NCBI GenBank assembly: GCA_905250885.1
Contig: CAJNOQ010003511.1
Span: 1-20,058 of the forward strand
DNA: 20,058 nucleotides
Direction: 5' to 3'
Origin: Didymodactylos carnosus
Lineage: Eukaryota; Rotifera; Eurotatoria; Philodinida; Philodinidae
The notes below the pieces were generated by a model. The model searched no databases and was not told the origin of the DNA. It was given only the letters and a program-made list of their open reading frames with translations. Positions 1-11,300 of the stretch are shown here, piece by piece; position 1 is the stretch's first letter, and each line of letters starts with the position of its first letter. The translations under genes and the position numbers were made by a program.

Positions 1-209
1 AGTTCAAGTATAGAAATAGCTTGCACTCCAAGTAAAGAAAATAAGAAGTGTCGTGTATATAACGAACACTCTTTTGTATGTCTGTTTTAGAATGAGAATA
101 ATGAAAGCATATCTTATCTTCAATCACGCACGTGTCTGCCGCACTGATGGGTTTAAAACTATTTTTCAAAAGTTGAAACATAAGAAAATTTCTAAAGAAG
201 TTGATCCAG

Positions 210-275
210 TTATAACTTGAGTTGGAGGTTATAACTCGAGTTGGAGGTTATAACTCGAGTTGATTATTATAACTA
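210..275. repeat. 19-bp tandem repeat, about 3.4 copies
   Basis: The unit ttataactcgagttggagg starts at 210, 229 and 248, with a partial fourth copy from 267. The first copy has one change (cttgag) and the third diverges at its end. Confidence 0.85.
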
Positions 276-530
276 TTTCAATCTCAGTTTAAGCGTAGAA
301 GGATACTGTAAGCCGCAGCATCGTGTGAACGTTCATGCTGTCTAGTCAAAAAAAAATGAGCAATAATCGATTTTGTTCTATTAGTTTTCTTCACTAAACT
401 CGAAGTGAGTTGTCAATATCGTATTCATCTAAGTCAGTATTTAATGAATTAAAAACAAAATTGACCAAAGGACGGAGGAGGATAAGCTAATGTCGAGCAC
501 CCCAACAAAACTTACATATTCTGAATCAGC

Positions 531-1243
531 GTAAAATTCTGAGTATTTTAGCCGTCTCACTTTTCCAAAAATCGCACTTGGATTTTTATTGAAAAGTTTA
601 AGGGCAAAGGCCTTTGGAACATCGAAAAAATGTTCTCCTCTAAAATTTTCGAAGCACACCTTTTCTGACTCAGAATTTTGTGCTGATCACGAATATGGGA
701 TCTAAAGTTAGAAAAAGTAAAGATTTCGTGGAGTCGAATGCCAAAAACTGAAGATTGGTCAAGGTCAGTCCAATTGATAGTTTGCAGGTTTTCACCAAGA
801 AAGAGTCATTCAAAAACTTGAAACTAAACAATTATTGGTGAAAATAGTTGCTCTATCCAAATATATAAACAAAAATGCAGTGTGAGCGTATTTTGAGCAA
901 AAATATTAAGCAAAAGACGAAAAATAGTCAAAAATCGACCAATAACTAGTGTTTTCAAGAAGGTTCCACACCTATTTCGATTTTTATTTTTGTACCAGTC
1001 AATAGAGCGTGAGAAACTGCGTCTAACATGTAAGTGTCGCATTGGTTCAAGATTTCGTTTGGAATGCAGAGGCGACACAGTGAAGGATTCTGGCCGATTT
1101 TTGACTATTTTTCGTCTTTTGCTTAATATTTTTGCTCAACTTACACTCACACTGCATTTTTGTCCTTTGCCCTTAAATTTTTCAATAAAAATCAAAGTGC
1201 AATTTTTGGAAAAGTGAGACGGCTAAAATACTCAGAATTTTAC
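531..1243. mobile_element. Nested inverted-repeat DNA element
   Basis: The left end (531-612, starting gtaaaattctgagtatttta) is the reverse complement of the right end (1163-1243) with about 3 differences in 80 bp. The right arm continues inward (1091-1161), and that part matches 871-941 on the left. So the left arm is split by about 258 bp (613-870). No clear target duplication and no transposase frame are seen; the two small frames in the arms arise from the repeat itself. Probably a non-autonomous DNA transposon. Confidence 0.7.
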
Positions 1244-1359
1244 CTCCCACCTCTACATGACCTTTCTTTGCAAAGTTATAGAATTTACAAGAAAAGCCCT
1301 AAATTAATTTCGTACTTCGCTAACAATGTCAACATATACTAACACATCAACATTGATGT

Positions 1360-1547
1360 AATATCAACATATACTCGATTTTATTTGCGCTACACTATGA
1401 GGGTTCAATAACAGTTTCAAAAATCAACAGAAAGTACTTCGGCTCTTGAAAAGCTTTCCAGAAAGCTTTCGGAACACAGGAATGTTTCGTACTAATCTCT
1501 ACTACAGAATATGGTTAAACAGATAAAATCGAGTATATGTTGATATT
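1360..1547. mobile_element. Short inverted-repeat element (MITE-like), 188 bp
   Basis: The left end aatatcaacatatactcgat (1360-) is repeated inverted at 1523-1547, giving 25-bp perfect arms. A partial extra copy of tcaacatatact lies just upstream, near 1329-1340. No coding potential. Confidence 0.55.
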
Positions 1548-3975
1548 TAGAAACGCAGTTTAAAACAATTTCAAGTGAGTGATATGTTGTTTAATTTTCG
1601 GTGCAAATAGTGAAAAATAGATTATATTTCGTCTAGTATAGGTTTCTATCAGTTTTTTGAAGCTTTTTCGGGAAACAAACATTGCCACGAGATTCGGCGT
1701 GATCGAAAATCTATGTTTTCATGCGTATCCGAGGTTAGCTGGGTCAAAAAGCGTGCCTTTCGGAAATCTGTGCGCGTGCGGCCTAGGTCTTGAACGAAAT
1801 AATGGAAAACTGTGGCTTTGCTTAGCGTTGTGAAGGAGATCCTGAGCTATCAAATGAAGTTCATTTTGATCGAGAAAATACTAAAGCTTCCCCGACTGGC
1901 AAGGTGATTTTCAAAAAAGCACTTGAAAACCTTTGATTCCTGTATACATCTACGTCCCATTGGCTACACGACGGTGAAAATCCGATCTCGATAGCTCTTT
2001 CTGTTCTCGAGCTATTCGAATCGCAATTGCCCACATTCTATTTTGAAATGGACAGTAGTACCAACTCCATTATCTCATTATCTTCATTCCTAAATGAATG
2101 AGATAATTTTCGAGATAATGATAGTTGATTGAGAGGATAAATTTCACAATGACATACTGCTTTTAGTAACAGCGAAACGAGCTGTCACCAAGAACAAAAA
2201 GTTAATAAACGAAATTCAGTAAACTACATTCAACGATCAAAATTCAACTGTATCTAAAATTGTCAGTCTTGGGTTAGAAAAAAAGAAATTCGAAGATAAT
2301 AATTGCGTCTTTTCGTCTTCCATCATCTGGGGTATTTGTCTTCGATATCTCCGACCTACTTACTTATTTTTAAAGAGGAAAAATGCTCCTGTTATTGGTA
2401 ATGATGATAATTATATCACTCAGAGATACTATCCTCATTTCTTCTTGTTGTGATAATTATATCCTTTGACATGATTATTTTGTACTGGTAACTCCATATC
2501 TTTCCTGTTGCTGATGATAGTGATAATTTAGAGTATCCTAAAAGCAAGTCATTCAGAAAACATCCGAACGATTTCATCCACCTTCCTAAGCACACGAGGA
2601 CCAGTCATTTTATTGTCACTGTAACCAAGTCGGGCACTACGATTACTAATTACAAATCTATGAGAATCACTGCTATTATTTTGGTAATAACTGTCACCAC
2701 TAACATGTTCTAAAATGCAAAAAAACAGTTATTAGCATGGATGTGATCCTTGTTGCAAGCATTGATGTATCTCTTAATTATTTACTCAAATTGTATATTT
2801 ATATCTCTTTCAACAGCTGATACTGATGAATCACTTTCTCGATGATCAGTCATACAATTATCCATGTAAGTTGATATATATTTCATTTTGAAGAATGTTC
2901 GTTCACATGCTGTTGATGAGACAGGTATGGTTAGTGCAGTGTACAATGATTGGATTGTCTAAGGAAATGCTTGCTTCAGCGGTAATAATTCATTCAATAC
3001 ATTAGTTAAGTTAAAGAACTGATGTCTCCATTCAGGAACCGTCACTGCATATATTTTTCGTTTCTTACATACAGTCGATTTTTCTTAGTGGGCACCTCTT
3101 TAGAAACAATGCACTAAAACGTTTAACATTATATAGATGTCGCAACAAGTTACATTCTATGTGTTAGCTACATAGATCAAAAATCGAGATGAGAAATTAC
3201 TGAAACTTTTGCTTTAAAACTGACTTTAAATTTAAAATATGACAAAAATTCAGTAATGAGACAGATGCATACACTTCTTGACTAAAAATTAGATATTTAA
3301 ACATAAGTATCTAGTAGTCGATATTTGTTAACTGTTGCCTTCAATACGACAGGATGCTGAAAGTGTGGACCCGTGCAGGTGAAATATTTTGAAGTGCTAT
3401 CTTGAACATAAACTTAAGTTGCTATCTGTCACTAGTAATATTTTACGTCCAGACAATGGTCAGTTGAAATTTACAGGCTTTTTTCAGAAGTAACATTTAC
3501 GTGATGAAATGATCTTTTCATTCAGATTTAAGATGGTTATGTTTCGGTTTTCTATCGTTCTGTCGTTGTTCAGCTTATTTTAGTGTCTTTTTATATCAGA
3601 TGCAACAAGGACTGTTCTGAGATATTTCCTGTTTAGCAGCAGCTGCACCTAAAACAGTGCTGTTTGACTTGAAGCTGAAATCATACATAATTCTTGAATG
3701 GCGTGTGCTGTTATTATTGTTATTTTGAGTCAGTATTTCGCTTAGAGGCCTTAATATTCTACGATAGTTCATTGAGAAATCGAAACATTGTACTTCGTTT
3801 TGGTTTAAATTGACTTTTTTTAAATAAATGGAATAGTTAAAGATGGATTCTTGGTCATTTTCTTTGGTACTACGTTTCTTGATTATGAGAGGCCAAAAAA
3901 GTGTTTTCAAAAATGCATGATAAAACAGAAAAGATCTTTTAAAATATGTTATGAAGCTGGGAAATATCCGTAGTT

Positions 3976-4151
3976 AAAGCCAACACTTTTCTCTATAAGT
4001 TGAATGAGCCCGATTTTTGATATTTTATCTTCAAAATCTCAAAAATATGAGAAGTAGAGTTGAACGTTTCGGCAGATGTCTTTCTGCCGATAAAACCAAA
4101 TCAAATTTGCAACATCGGGCCCTTTCAGTTTGTAGAAAAAAGTGTTGGCTT
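3976..4151. repeat. Weak inverted repeat, 15-bp arms
   Basis: aaagccaacactttt at 3976-3990 is mirrored by aaaagtgttggctt near 4137-4151. The 71-codon frame inside has no recognisable features. This may be the relic of a miniature element. Confidence 0.35.
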
Positions 4152-4753
4152 CAATTTGAGACGCCTTCCAGCTCTAGAGCTTTTAAACTAACGGAAAGTT
4201 TGAGAAATGAGAAGATCACTAAGGGTAAATAGTGATTTTGAAATAAAGTGCTCTAGTATATCTCATTTTGATCAACTATTGCAACAATCAAAAGATCTAT
4301 CTCACTCATTAATGTAGATTAGAACGGAAATCGAAGGTTAGAATAATCATCTCTATATTCATAATTTTCAATGTGCTCTTTTTCAATTTTAACTGTAGTA
4401 TAAACAATCATGTTGTTTCATCATTTCAAAAAACGATTTTATTACCATTTAAAAATACATCAGGTTGAGTAAACAGAATAAAATCAAAATTTTTTGAAAG
4501 AATCACTTTAAATGTGAAAGGAAAAAGGTTCAAATATTAAACGTTAAATGAGTTTTGACGACGATAGTTTAATGGAGAGAAGAGAACGCACAATATTGAT
4601 CAATGAGCAGAAACAATATTATTATATTAGACACTATTACCACTACCACTAAACAATGCAATAAAATGAGCAAAAGAGAGAAAATAAATGTATTTTACTC
4701 TTTAAGTAAAAAAATATATGCACTTGGTTTTCTTTTATTTATGTGAATAAAAA

Positions 4754-4773
4754 CATACACACACACACAACAC
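4754..4773. repeat. CA microsatellite
   Basis: A short run of CA dinucleotides lies about 140 bp upstream of the start codon. Confidence 0.8.
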
Positions 4774-4913
4774 AAATTAACCAGAGGGCCTTAACGACAT
4801 CAAATAGAAGAACAAAACAAAACATAAATTTAAATCACATTTTTATATTCAATTAGTTACAGCAGCTGTATGTTAGTGTTGCTGTCTCATATCGATCATA
4901 TACATCATTGACC

Positions 4914-5310
4914 ATGTCTACACTAGCAGCCCCCTCTCCTGGGGGCATTCATTACCCTAAGAAAATTATGACATTACCAAAAATAGAACATCCGTCAATG
5001 AGAATGAACACATTTGATCGAGCTAATTTAGATGTTCGAGGCAGTTCACGAGCACAAAATGGTCGTAATTCGATTGAACGACCGTCAAATGATTTTATTA
5101 CAGGTCGACCATTAGCTAGTGAACTAGACTCTTATCCACTATCACCGTCGAGACAACAGCAACAAAATAAACGTCGACATAATTCAAGGTCATTTAATGA
5201 AGGAAAATCAAAGCAACATTTAACTCCTCTAACCGACTATTCAAAAATACCTGATAATGTAGAAGCCGTATATGGAACAGATTCAAACAAAGTGAGATTA
5301 CCCATATTTG
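4914..5310 (+). CDS. Exon 1: start codon and disordered N-terminus (aa 1-132)
   Basis: Begins at ATG 4914 (context gaccATGt), the first ATG of the open frame; the in-frame TTG at 4908 is not needed. It encodes MSTLAAPSPGG followed by a polar, Arg/Ser/Asn-rich stretch with QQQQ and no recognisable fold. The donor GTATGT at 5311 leaves one base (phase 1). The frame would otherwise run on to a stop near 5340, so splicing is required to reach the EF-hands. First-exon confidence is lower than for the EF-hand exons because the sequence has no conserved domain, but its frame and phase fit exon 2 exactly (F-G-Y-R-P-D). Confidence 0.75.
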
Positions 5311-8300
5311 GTATGTATTGTAATATTCTTATGATTTTTTGATACTAATAAGAGCAAGAAGAATCGAATGTTGAACGGTACCAATTGAAAAGAGAAGAAG
5401 TATCTCATTATTTAGATTCTCTACAGAAAAAAATAATAAATAATTTCAAATGGGACCCATAGTTGAATTCATTATCAGTAGAGAACTTGAGTTTTTCACT
5501 ATTTATTTTCTTTTGTGTGAATATAAAACTTGAGAATTTAACATCTACTTCAGCTTAAGGTTTCTATCTATAAATGCCTGTTAAGAAGTTCTCTATCAAA
5601 TGAAAAATGATTTAGTTATTTTAAGAAACCTTATGACGCACTTTTTTTTAAAATGGTTAAGAAAGAACCTTTATTTTGAACTTTTACTATCTATAGGATA
5701 TCGTCCCGACAGTACAACATCATCATACAATGACAATAATAATGGTGGTGGCGGTTCCAAACAGCCACCTCCCACACCATCTACAAATCGAATAATTATC
5801 GATGAACTAGAATCAACTCTTCGTGAAAAAGTTCGAACTAATTTACACGATATTCGAACAAAATTTAAAAATGCTGATCCGGAGGGTAATGGGTGCGTGT
5901 CAAAAGAAGCACTTGGACACATTATTGCAGCCATATTCGGTCCATCGAGACAAATTGGACCCAGTCAAGTAGATAAATTATTGGATAGATTTGGTTTGAA
6001 AACGCAAATGAAAATAAGGTAATAATAAATATTTATAAGATTGAATCAAACTAATTTGAAATTTTATTTAGTTTTGAAGATTTTACAAATTCTATGTTTA
6101 ACGGTCAGAATGTGCCCGATTGGGTTAGACAATCGCCTCGAAATTTCATGTTTGAACAACCAAAACGAACGGCAATGCAAATGTTTCTTATACTCAAAGA
6201 AAAAGCAAGAACAAAGTAGGTAACTTTCTCACTAAATTCTATTTTAAACCCATTTGATCTCTGATCTCTGAGTGATCGAACGTCTCAAAATCATGAGTTT
6301 TTTACAGAAATTCTGTACAAATTGATGAATATTAGCTTGAGACGCGCATAAATTAGCAAAGATTTTTCAGAAGAACTTTCGCAGAATGAATAACATATAT
6401 GAAGAAAAGTGTTTTTCGTTGGATACTATGGGCTTTCGGCTAGGTTTTCGCTAACATTTTCTTTCATATCCTACAATTTTTTTGCTGATGTCTAATTCTA
6501 TAAATGAAGTGCTTTTAGAATCACTCTTGCACACATCTATTAGTACGATTTTATCAGAATAATATAAAATTATAATAAATATTATATAGAATTAACAGTT
6601 CAATATTTAATAAGATGGTGTCTATAGTGAGAAAGAAAAGAAAATCATTTATATGTTAATATCTGGTTGAATGATAACTAAAGGATTGTAGCGAGCAAAC
6701 TACGTCGTTTGAATGACATTTTAAAATTGAAGCAATTGTGTGATGATTAAACGTGAGAACATAGATCATCTAAAATTGTTCTAAATAAGATTCGTTTTCT
6801 CAATCGCTCATCTTGCTTGTATTCTGTTTCTAGACACCGCGATTTAGTAACCATTTGTCCTGCATTAGATGGTGGCCCATCGAATCGTATATTTAAAGCA
6901 CAGTTTTACAACTGGTTGAATGAAATGGGATACAAAATGAAAGATAATGAATTCGATAAACTGTGGGACAAGTAAGGCCTGTTTATTTTGCTCTACCCTC
7001 ACTACTTCTACTCTTCACCGTTTAGATTTGATACTGATGGTTTTCACGCTGTTAACAGTGATAAATTTATTAAACGATTAACAAATGATCCAATAACCGA
7101 AGTAAATCAACGACCACCACAGCAGTCACCTAGACCACAAAATCAAAACGGAGGATTTCGAAGTTCATATTCTGACACAAATGTTGATCAACCAACACAA
7201 CAAGTACCACAAACAGGTAAAAAAAATTTTTACTTAAAAACTATATATAGGGAAGATTATTTAAGATAACTAACAGTTTAAATCGATATTATTTCGCTAA
7301 GGATTTAAAACAGTCTGTCGAGTTTTCTAAAAAACCTTTTACATGAGGATTTTGAAAATATCTGCGCATTTTATTTCGAAACCTATACAAGAATTTCAAT
7401 ATATTATCCGACTAAAAAGTGCACCATCGATAGCTTAGAGGAGCTTATCTCTTTCTAACCAATGGAAATCACTAGCAGGACATTTAGATTTGGTCACAAA
7501 GTTTAATTAAGAGCCTGAAGAGGGAGGAAATAATTATTTTATTTAAAAAATAGTAAAAATAAGAAATAAAAAATAAGAAATTCTCACTAGTCGATGACCT
7601 GCTCGATCTGAAAAGCTGAATGGGCTATGCAGTTTTTATCAGGGTTGAATCAAACTTCATTAAAATGTATTTTCTGTCCTAGATAATTTTTTTGTGATAA
7701 AACTGATAAGATTCTTATCGGAATCTTATCAGTTTCTTATATAAGATTGTTTAAGATTTCCCATCAACAGTCATAAGTGTCTTATAAGATTCTTATAAGA
7801 CACTTATGACTGTCGATGGAATCTTAAATAATCTTATGTAAGAAACTGATAAGATTCCGATAAGAATCTTGTAAGACACTGATAAGACACTTAGACGTTT
7901 CTGACAAGATTCTTATACAAGAAACGATGACTAGGGTGATTCAGAGAAAAAAATTCTGAGCAACTCATTTAGCTCTGAATCAGTTATTAGAAGAAAAAGC
8001 TTCTTGCAAATAACAAAGATTTCTAAACTGTAACAAAAATTTAGAATAGTGCAAAAATTAGATAAATTTAACTAGCAGAAAGATATTGCTGTTACTATCA
8101 AGCGCACATCTAAAGTTCTCAGCATTATGTGATTACCTGAGTCAGCCCTGAAAAAATACTTTGTTGTGAACTCAGACCAGAATCGCTCGACTGCTTCTTG
8201 TCTGAATTGTCAAGGGGAAAAATCTTTGCAAGAATCTTATTTTGTACTTGTTAAAATAATTTCTGCAGTGGAACAAATGATCAAAATTATCGCTCCATTT

Positions 8301-11300
8301 TATGGTTTATTTTCATTTTGTATACAATTAAGAAAGAGCCAGTTCCTCTGATGCCAACACAGATATTTACAAAGAGCATCATTTCTGGACAAATTTCTTT
8401 TAAAAAAACAACGAAAAAATTAATAAAAAATTGTAACAGGAGTCTTGTATGATTTATCAACACAAATCTTAAAATTCTTGTCGGAAGTGGCAAGCGACAC
8501 GAATCGTTTTAACTCTTTGTTAATCATAGTAGTAGAAAAATAGAAAACAATCATCAGCTACGAGAATCGAACTCACGCACTTCATGCTAGTATAGTATTC
8601 ACGTACAAGTTTAAAATAGTATGCAAAGTATGACGTAACAAAAAATCAGTTCACAGTTCAATCCTAGACGACCGAACTTACGGGGATTCTATAGAAATCT
8701 TATAAGAATCTTATATAAGGCAGTCGATGGAAATGCGTAAGATATTGATAAGATTCTTATAAGAACGAATATAAGAATCTTCTGAGATTCTGATAAAAAT
8801 TCGGTAAAATAGATTATATAATTAGTTTAGAAAAGTTCATAAGATTTTGATAAGTTAACATACGAACTTTTATTTACATCAATTAAAGCGTTTGATTATA
8901 TGCAAACTAAATGGTTAACCCTGCATCATATAGGATTCTATGTAACACAGGAAATCGTTTAGGACTTATAAAATGCTATGAATCCATATATATTCTATAT
9001 ACGAATTCAATTTAAATCAACTTCAAATGCTATGAATTCGTATTACTAGAAGTTTGTCAGAAATATATTAAGAGATTTATATTTTGCTAGAAACAACTCA
9101 TTAAAATGTTTCACGAAGATACATTTTCTGTTGCGATCAATCAAGCAATTCTTTTCTTTGGTCACTGGTTATTGAATGATGAGTCATATTAGTAGGAAGA
9201 AGGAAGTACACTCCACCTTGCAGTGTAGGGTGCTACCGAGGCAGTTTCGATAAGCCCGATATCTTCCCTACAGCTGATGATCTTCAGAGACGGTCACCCG
9301 TTCTTCTGCTAGTCACCAAGCAAGCTGTAGCTCTGGACAGAAGGCCAGCCTGACACAGAGTTATTTTCGCCCAATTGCTTGAGCTCCTCATACACACTCA
9401 CTAACCACGTACTAGCACCGAAGTACCGGTGTATGTCACAACATAGTGAGCATGCTATCGGACGGGTGATCCGAGACAATAGCCATTAGTAACTTGTCCA
9501 AGGTTATTCTTAAGTCATGTTAGTAACTATAGATGAAGTTCTTTTATGAGTGATTGCTTCTAGTGCTTTATTAAAGGAGGGGGGGTGTCCCCCATTTAGA
9601 TTTTCGCCCAACGTTCCTAGTCTGTAGAGGATACTTTGAAGTATATGTCCTGACATTATCTAACTGAGAAAAAAATTAATTACTTTACAAAATATTGTAA
9701 AATTTTTGAACAAGGGACTATTATTAAACGAATTCCTGTCCATTCTCCATTCATCGTAAAAACTTGGTTCTTGTCTAGATCGATAGAGAAATGTGTGGAG
9801 AATATTTAATACGAGAAAATATATAAAAGTTTTCGTTCTTTCCTTTCTGTTATTGGCTAATTAGCACTAATTAACTTTAATTTAGCCTACTCTACTAGCT
9901 TACAGTCCCATTTGCAAAATAACGACTCAACAAAAGAATTTAAGCAATTCCTCACCTGATAGAGAATTTCATGGACTACAAGATCGGCTAGCTTAAGAGT
10001 TTTAGAATCCAATTCATTCATTAGAATTTTTTTCTAACAGGCCCGTGCTCAAAAATTTAACAACATTTTTTTAAGCAATTAATTTTTTTCTCAGCCAGAC
10101 AATGTCAGTAAAAAAAAAAAAAAATCTTCAGAACATATACTTCGAAGTGTCCTCTACAAACTGGGAAAATTTAACAAAAAAATTCAAAACTAAAAACTTC
10201 CTCTAATTTTTAGCTAAACGAAAATATTTTTATAACACCTTGAACCAAATTTCGCTCGAAGGAAGCATTTTCAAGGAAAAGTGTTGGTGCGAAAGTTGTT
10301 CAGAATCAGATTCCCTGAAATAAGGAGGGATTTTTCAGAATTCGTTAAACTGGACTTTCTTTTTTTAATTTAAGTTTTACTAAATTTTATAATTTTAAAA
10401 ACCGTATTTTTCAAAAATTTAAAAATCGAGTTTAATGAATTTTTCAAAATTCTCGTTCATATTCCAGGAAATCTGATTCTGAACAACTTTTGCATCCACA
10501 CTTTTACTTGAAAAGCCTTCCTTCGAACGAAATTTGGTACAAGGTGTTTTTTAAAAATAGTTCTTGCTCCAAAATGCCAGCGGGCAGGTCAAAGCGGAAT
10601 AACTCAGACAAAGCTTGATCGAAAGTTTGATCGATACATCCCGATGTCCTCTATCGATTGATATAAAAACCGAGGTTATATGTAGAAATCTGAAAATTTT
10701 ATTAAACCTTTAAAAATCGAGCAAAAAACCAAGACAAAACTTAAAAAGTTATTTTATCAAAAACTACATGTCCGGTACCCGAAAAACGTATTGAAATATA
10801 TGCTTCAAAGTGTTCTCTATAAACTCATAGGGAAAACCGAGTAGAGGGATCCCCTCCCCTTAAGACAGATATGAAAAGAATTTTGATACATATTAGTAGC
10901 ATTCGAACTGCTTTATTTTCTGCGACTGAGAGAGTCCGAATTGAATCCGATCTTTATAGAAAAACAAGGATCTCAAGTAGCGCATTTTTGAAAAAGCGGA
11001 ATTTATGCAAACGAGCAGCATGTCATGCCCCCGCATTTTCGTCTCATATTTTTATTTTTCGAATTTCGTTTTCTTCCTATAGTCATGGCACTGTACTATA
11101 TCCTTCCTATAAGATTCTAATAAGAATTTTATCGGAAGGATATCAGTTTCTTATATAAGATTCTTATCAATACCTTTCAATATCTTACGCATTTCCATCG
11201 ATTGCCTTGTATAAGTATTTGATAAAATTCTTGCAGATATTCTATAAGATTTGATCTCTAGGGAAGGTGAGTTTGAAGGCGAGACCTGTCCAAGTTGCTA

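Larger units (their letters stand above)
1..4913. other. 5' flank with no supported gene
   Basis: No open frame here has a recognisable domain or codon pattern; the longest (about 104 codons on the minus strand, 3596-3910) looks random. Repeats lie at 210-275, 531-1243, 1360-1547, 2069-2123 (weak hairpin built on attatctca), 3976-4151 and a CA run at 4754-4773. I see nothing in 1550-2060 and 2130-3970. The promoter of the EF-hand gene should lie in the last few hundred bases, but no convincing TATA box or initiator stands out. Confidence 0.5.

Noticed and set aside
210-275. CRISPR-like repeat array
   Set aside because: Direct tandem 19-bp units with no spacers, in a eukaryotic sequence.
824-1217. 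Two open frames on opposite strands with the shared stretch GRFLTIFRLLLNIFAQ
   Set aside because: They share sequence only because they lie in the two arms of the inverted-repeat element.
3596-3910. 104-codon open frame on the minus strand
   Set aside because: No domain, low-complexity Asn and Ala runs, no splice partners or neighbouring coding sequence.
4017-4232. 71-codon open frame on the plus strand
   Set aside because: Lies across the weak inverted repeat at 3976-4151 and has no recognisable domain.
4908-4913. Start of the EF-hand protein at an in-frame TTG (4908)
   Set aside because: A normal ATG in a reasonable context lies two codons later at 4914.
5671-5934. Minus-strand open frame over exon 2
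   Set aside because: Antisense shadow of the EF-hand coding exon.
6216-6219. Alternative exon 3 donor GTAACT at 6220
   Set aside because: It would include an in-frame TAG; the donor at 6216 keeps the frame into exon 4.
10871-11158. 95-codon open frame in intron 5
   Set aside because: Composition unlike a protein; its end runs into the ATAAGATTCTTAT repeat copy.
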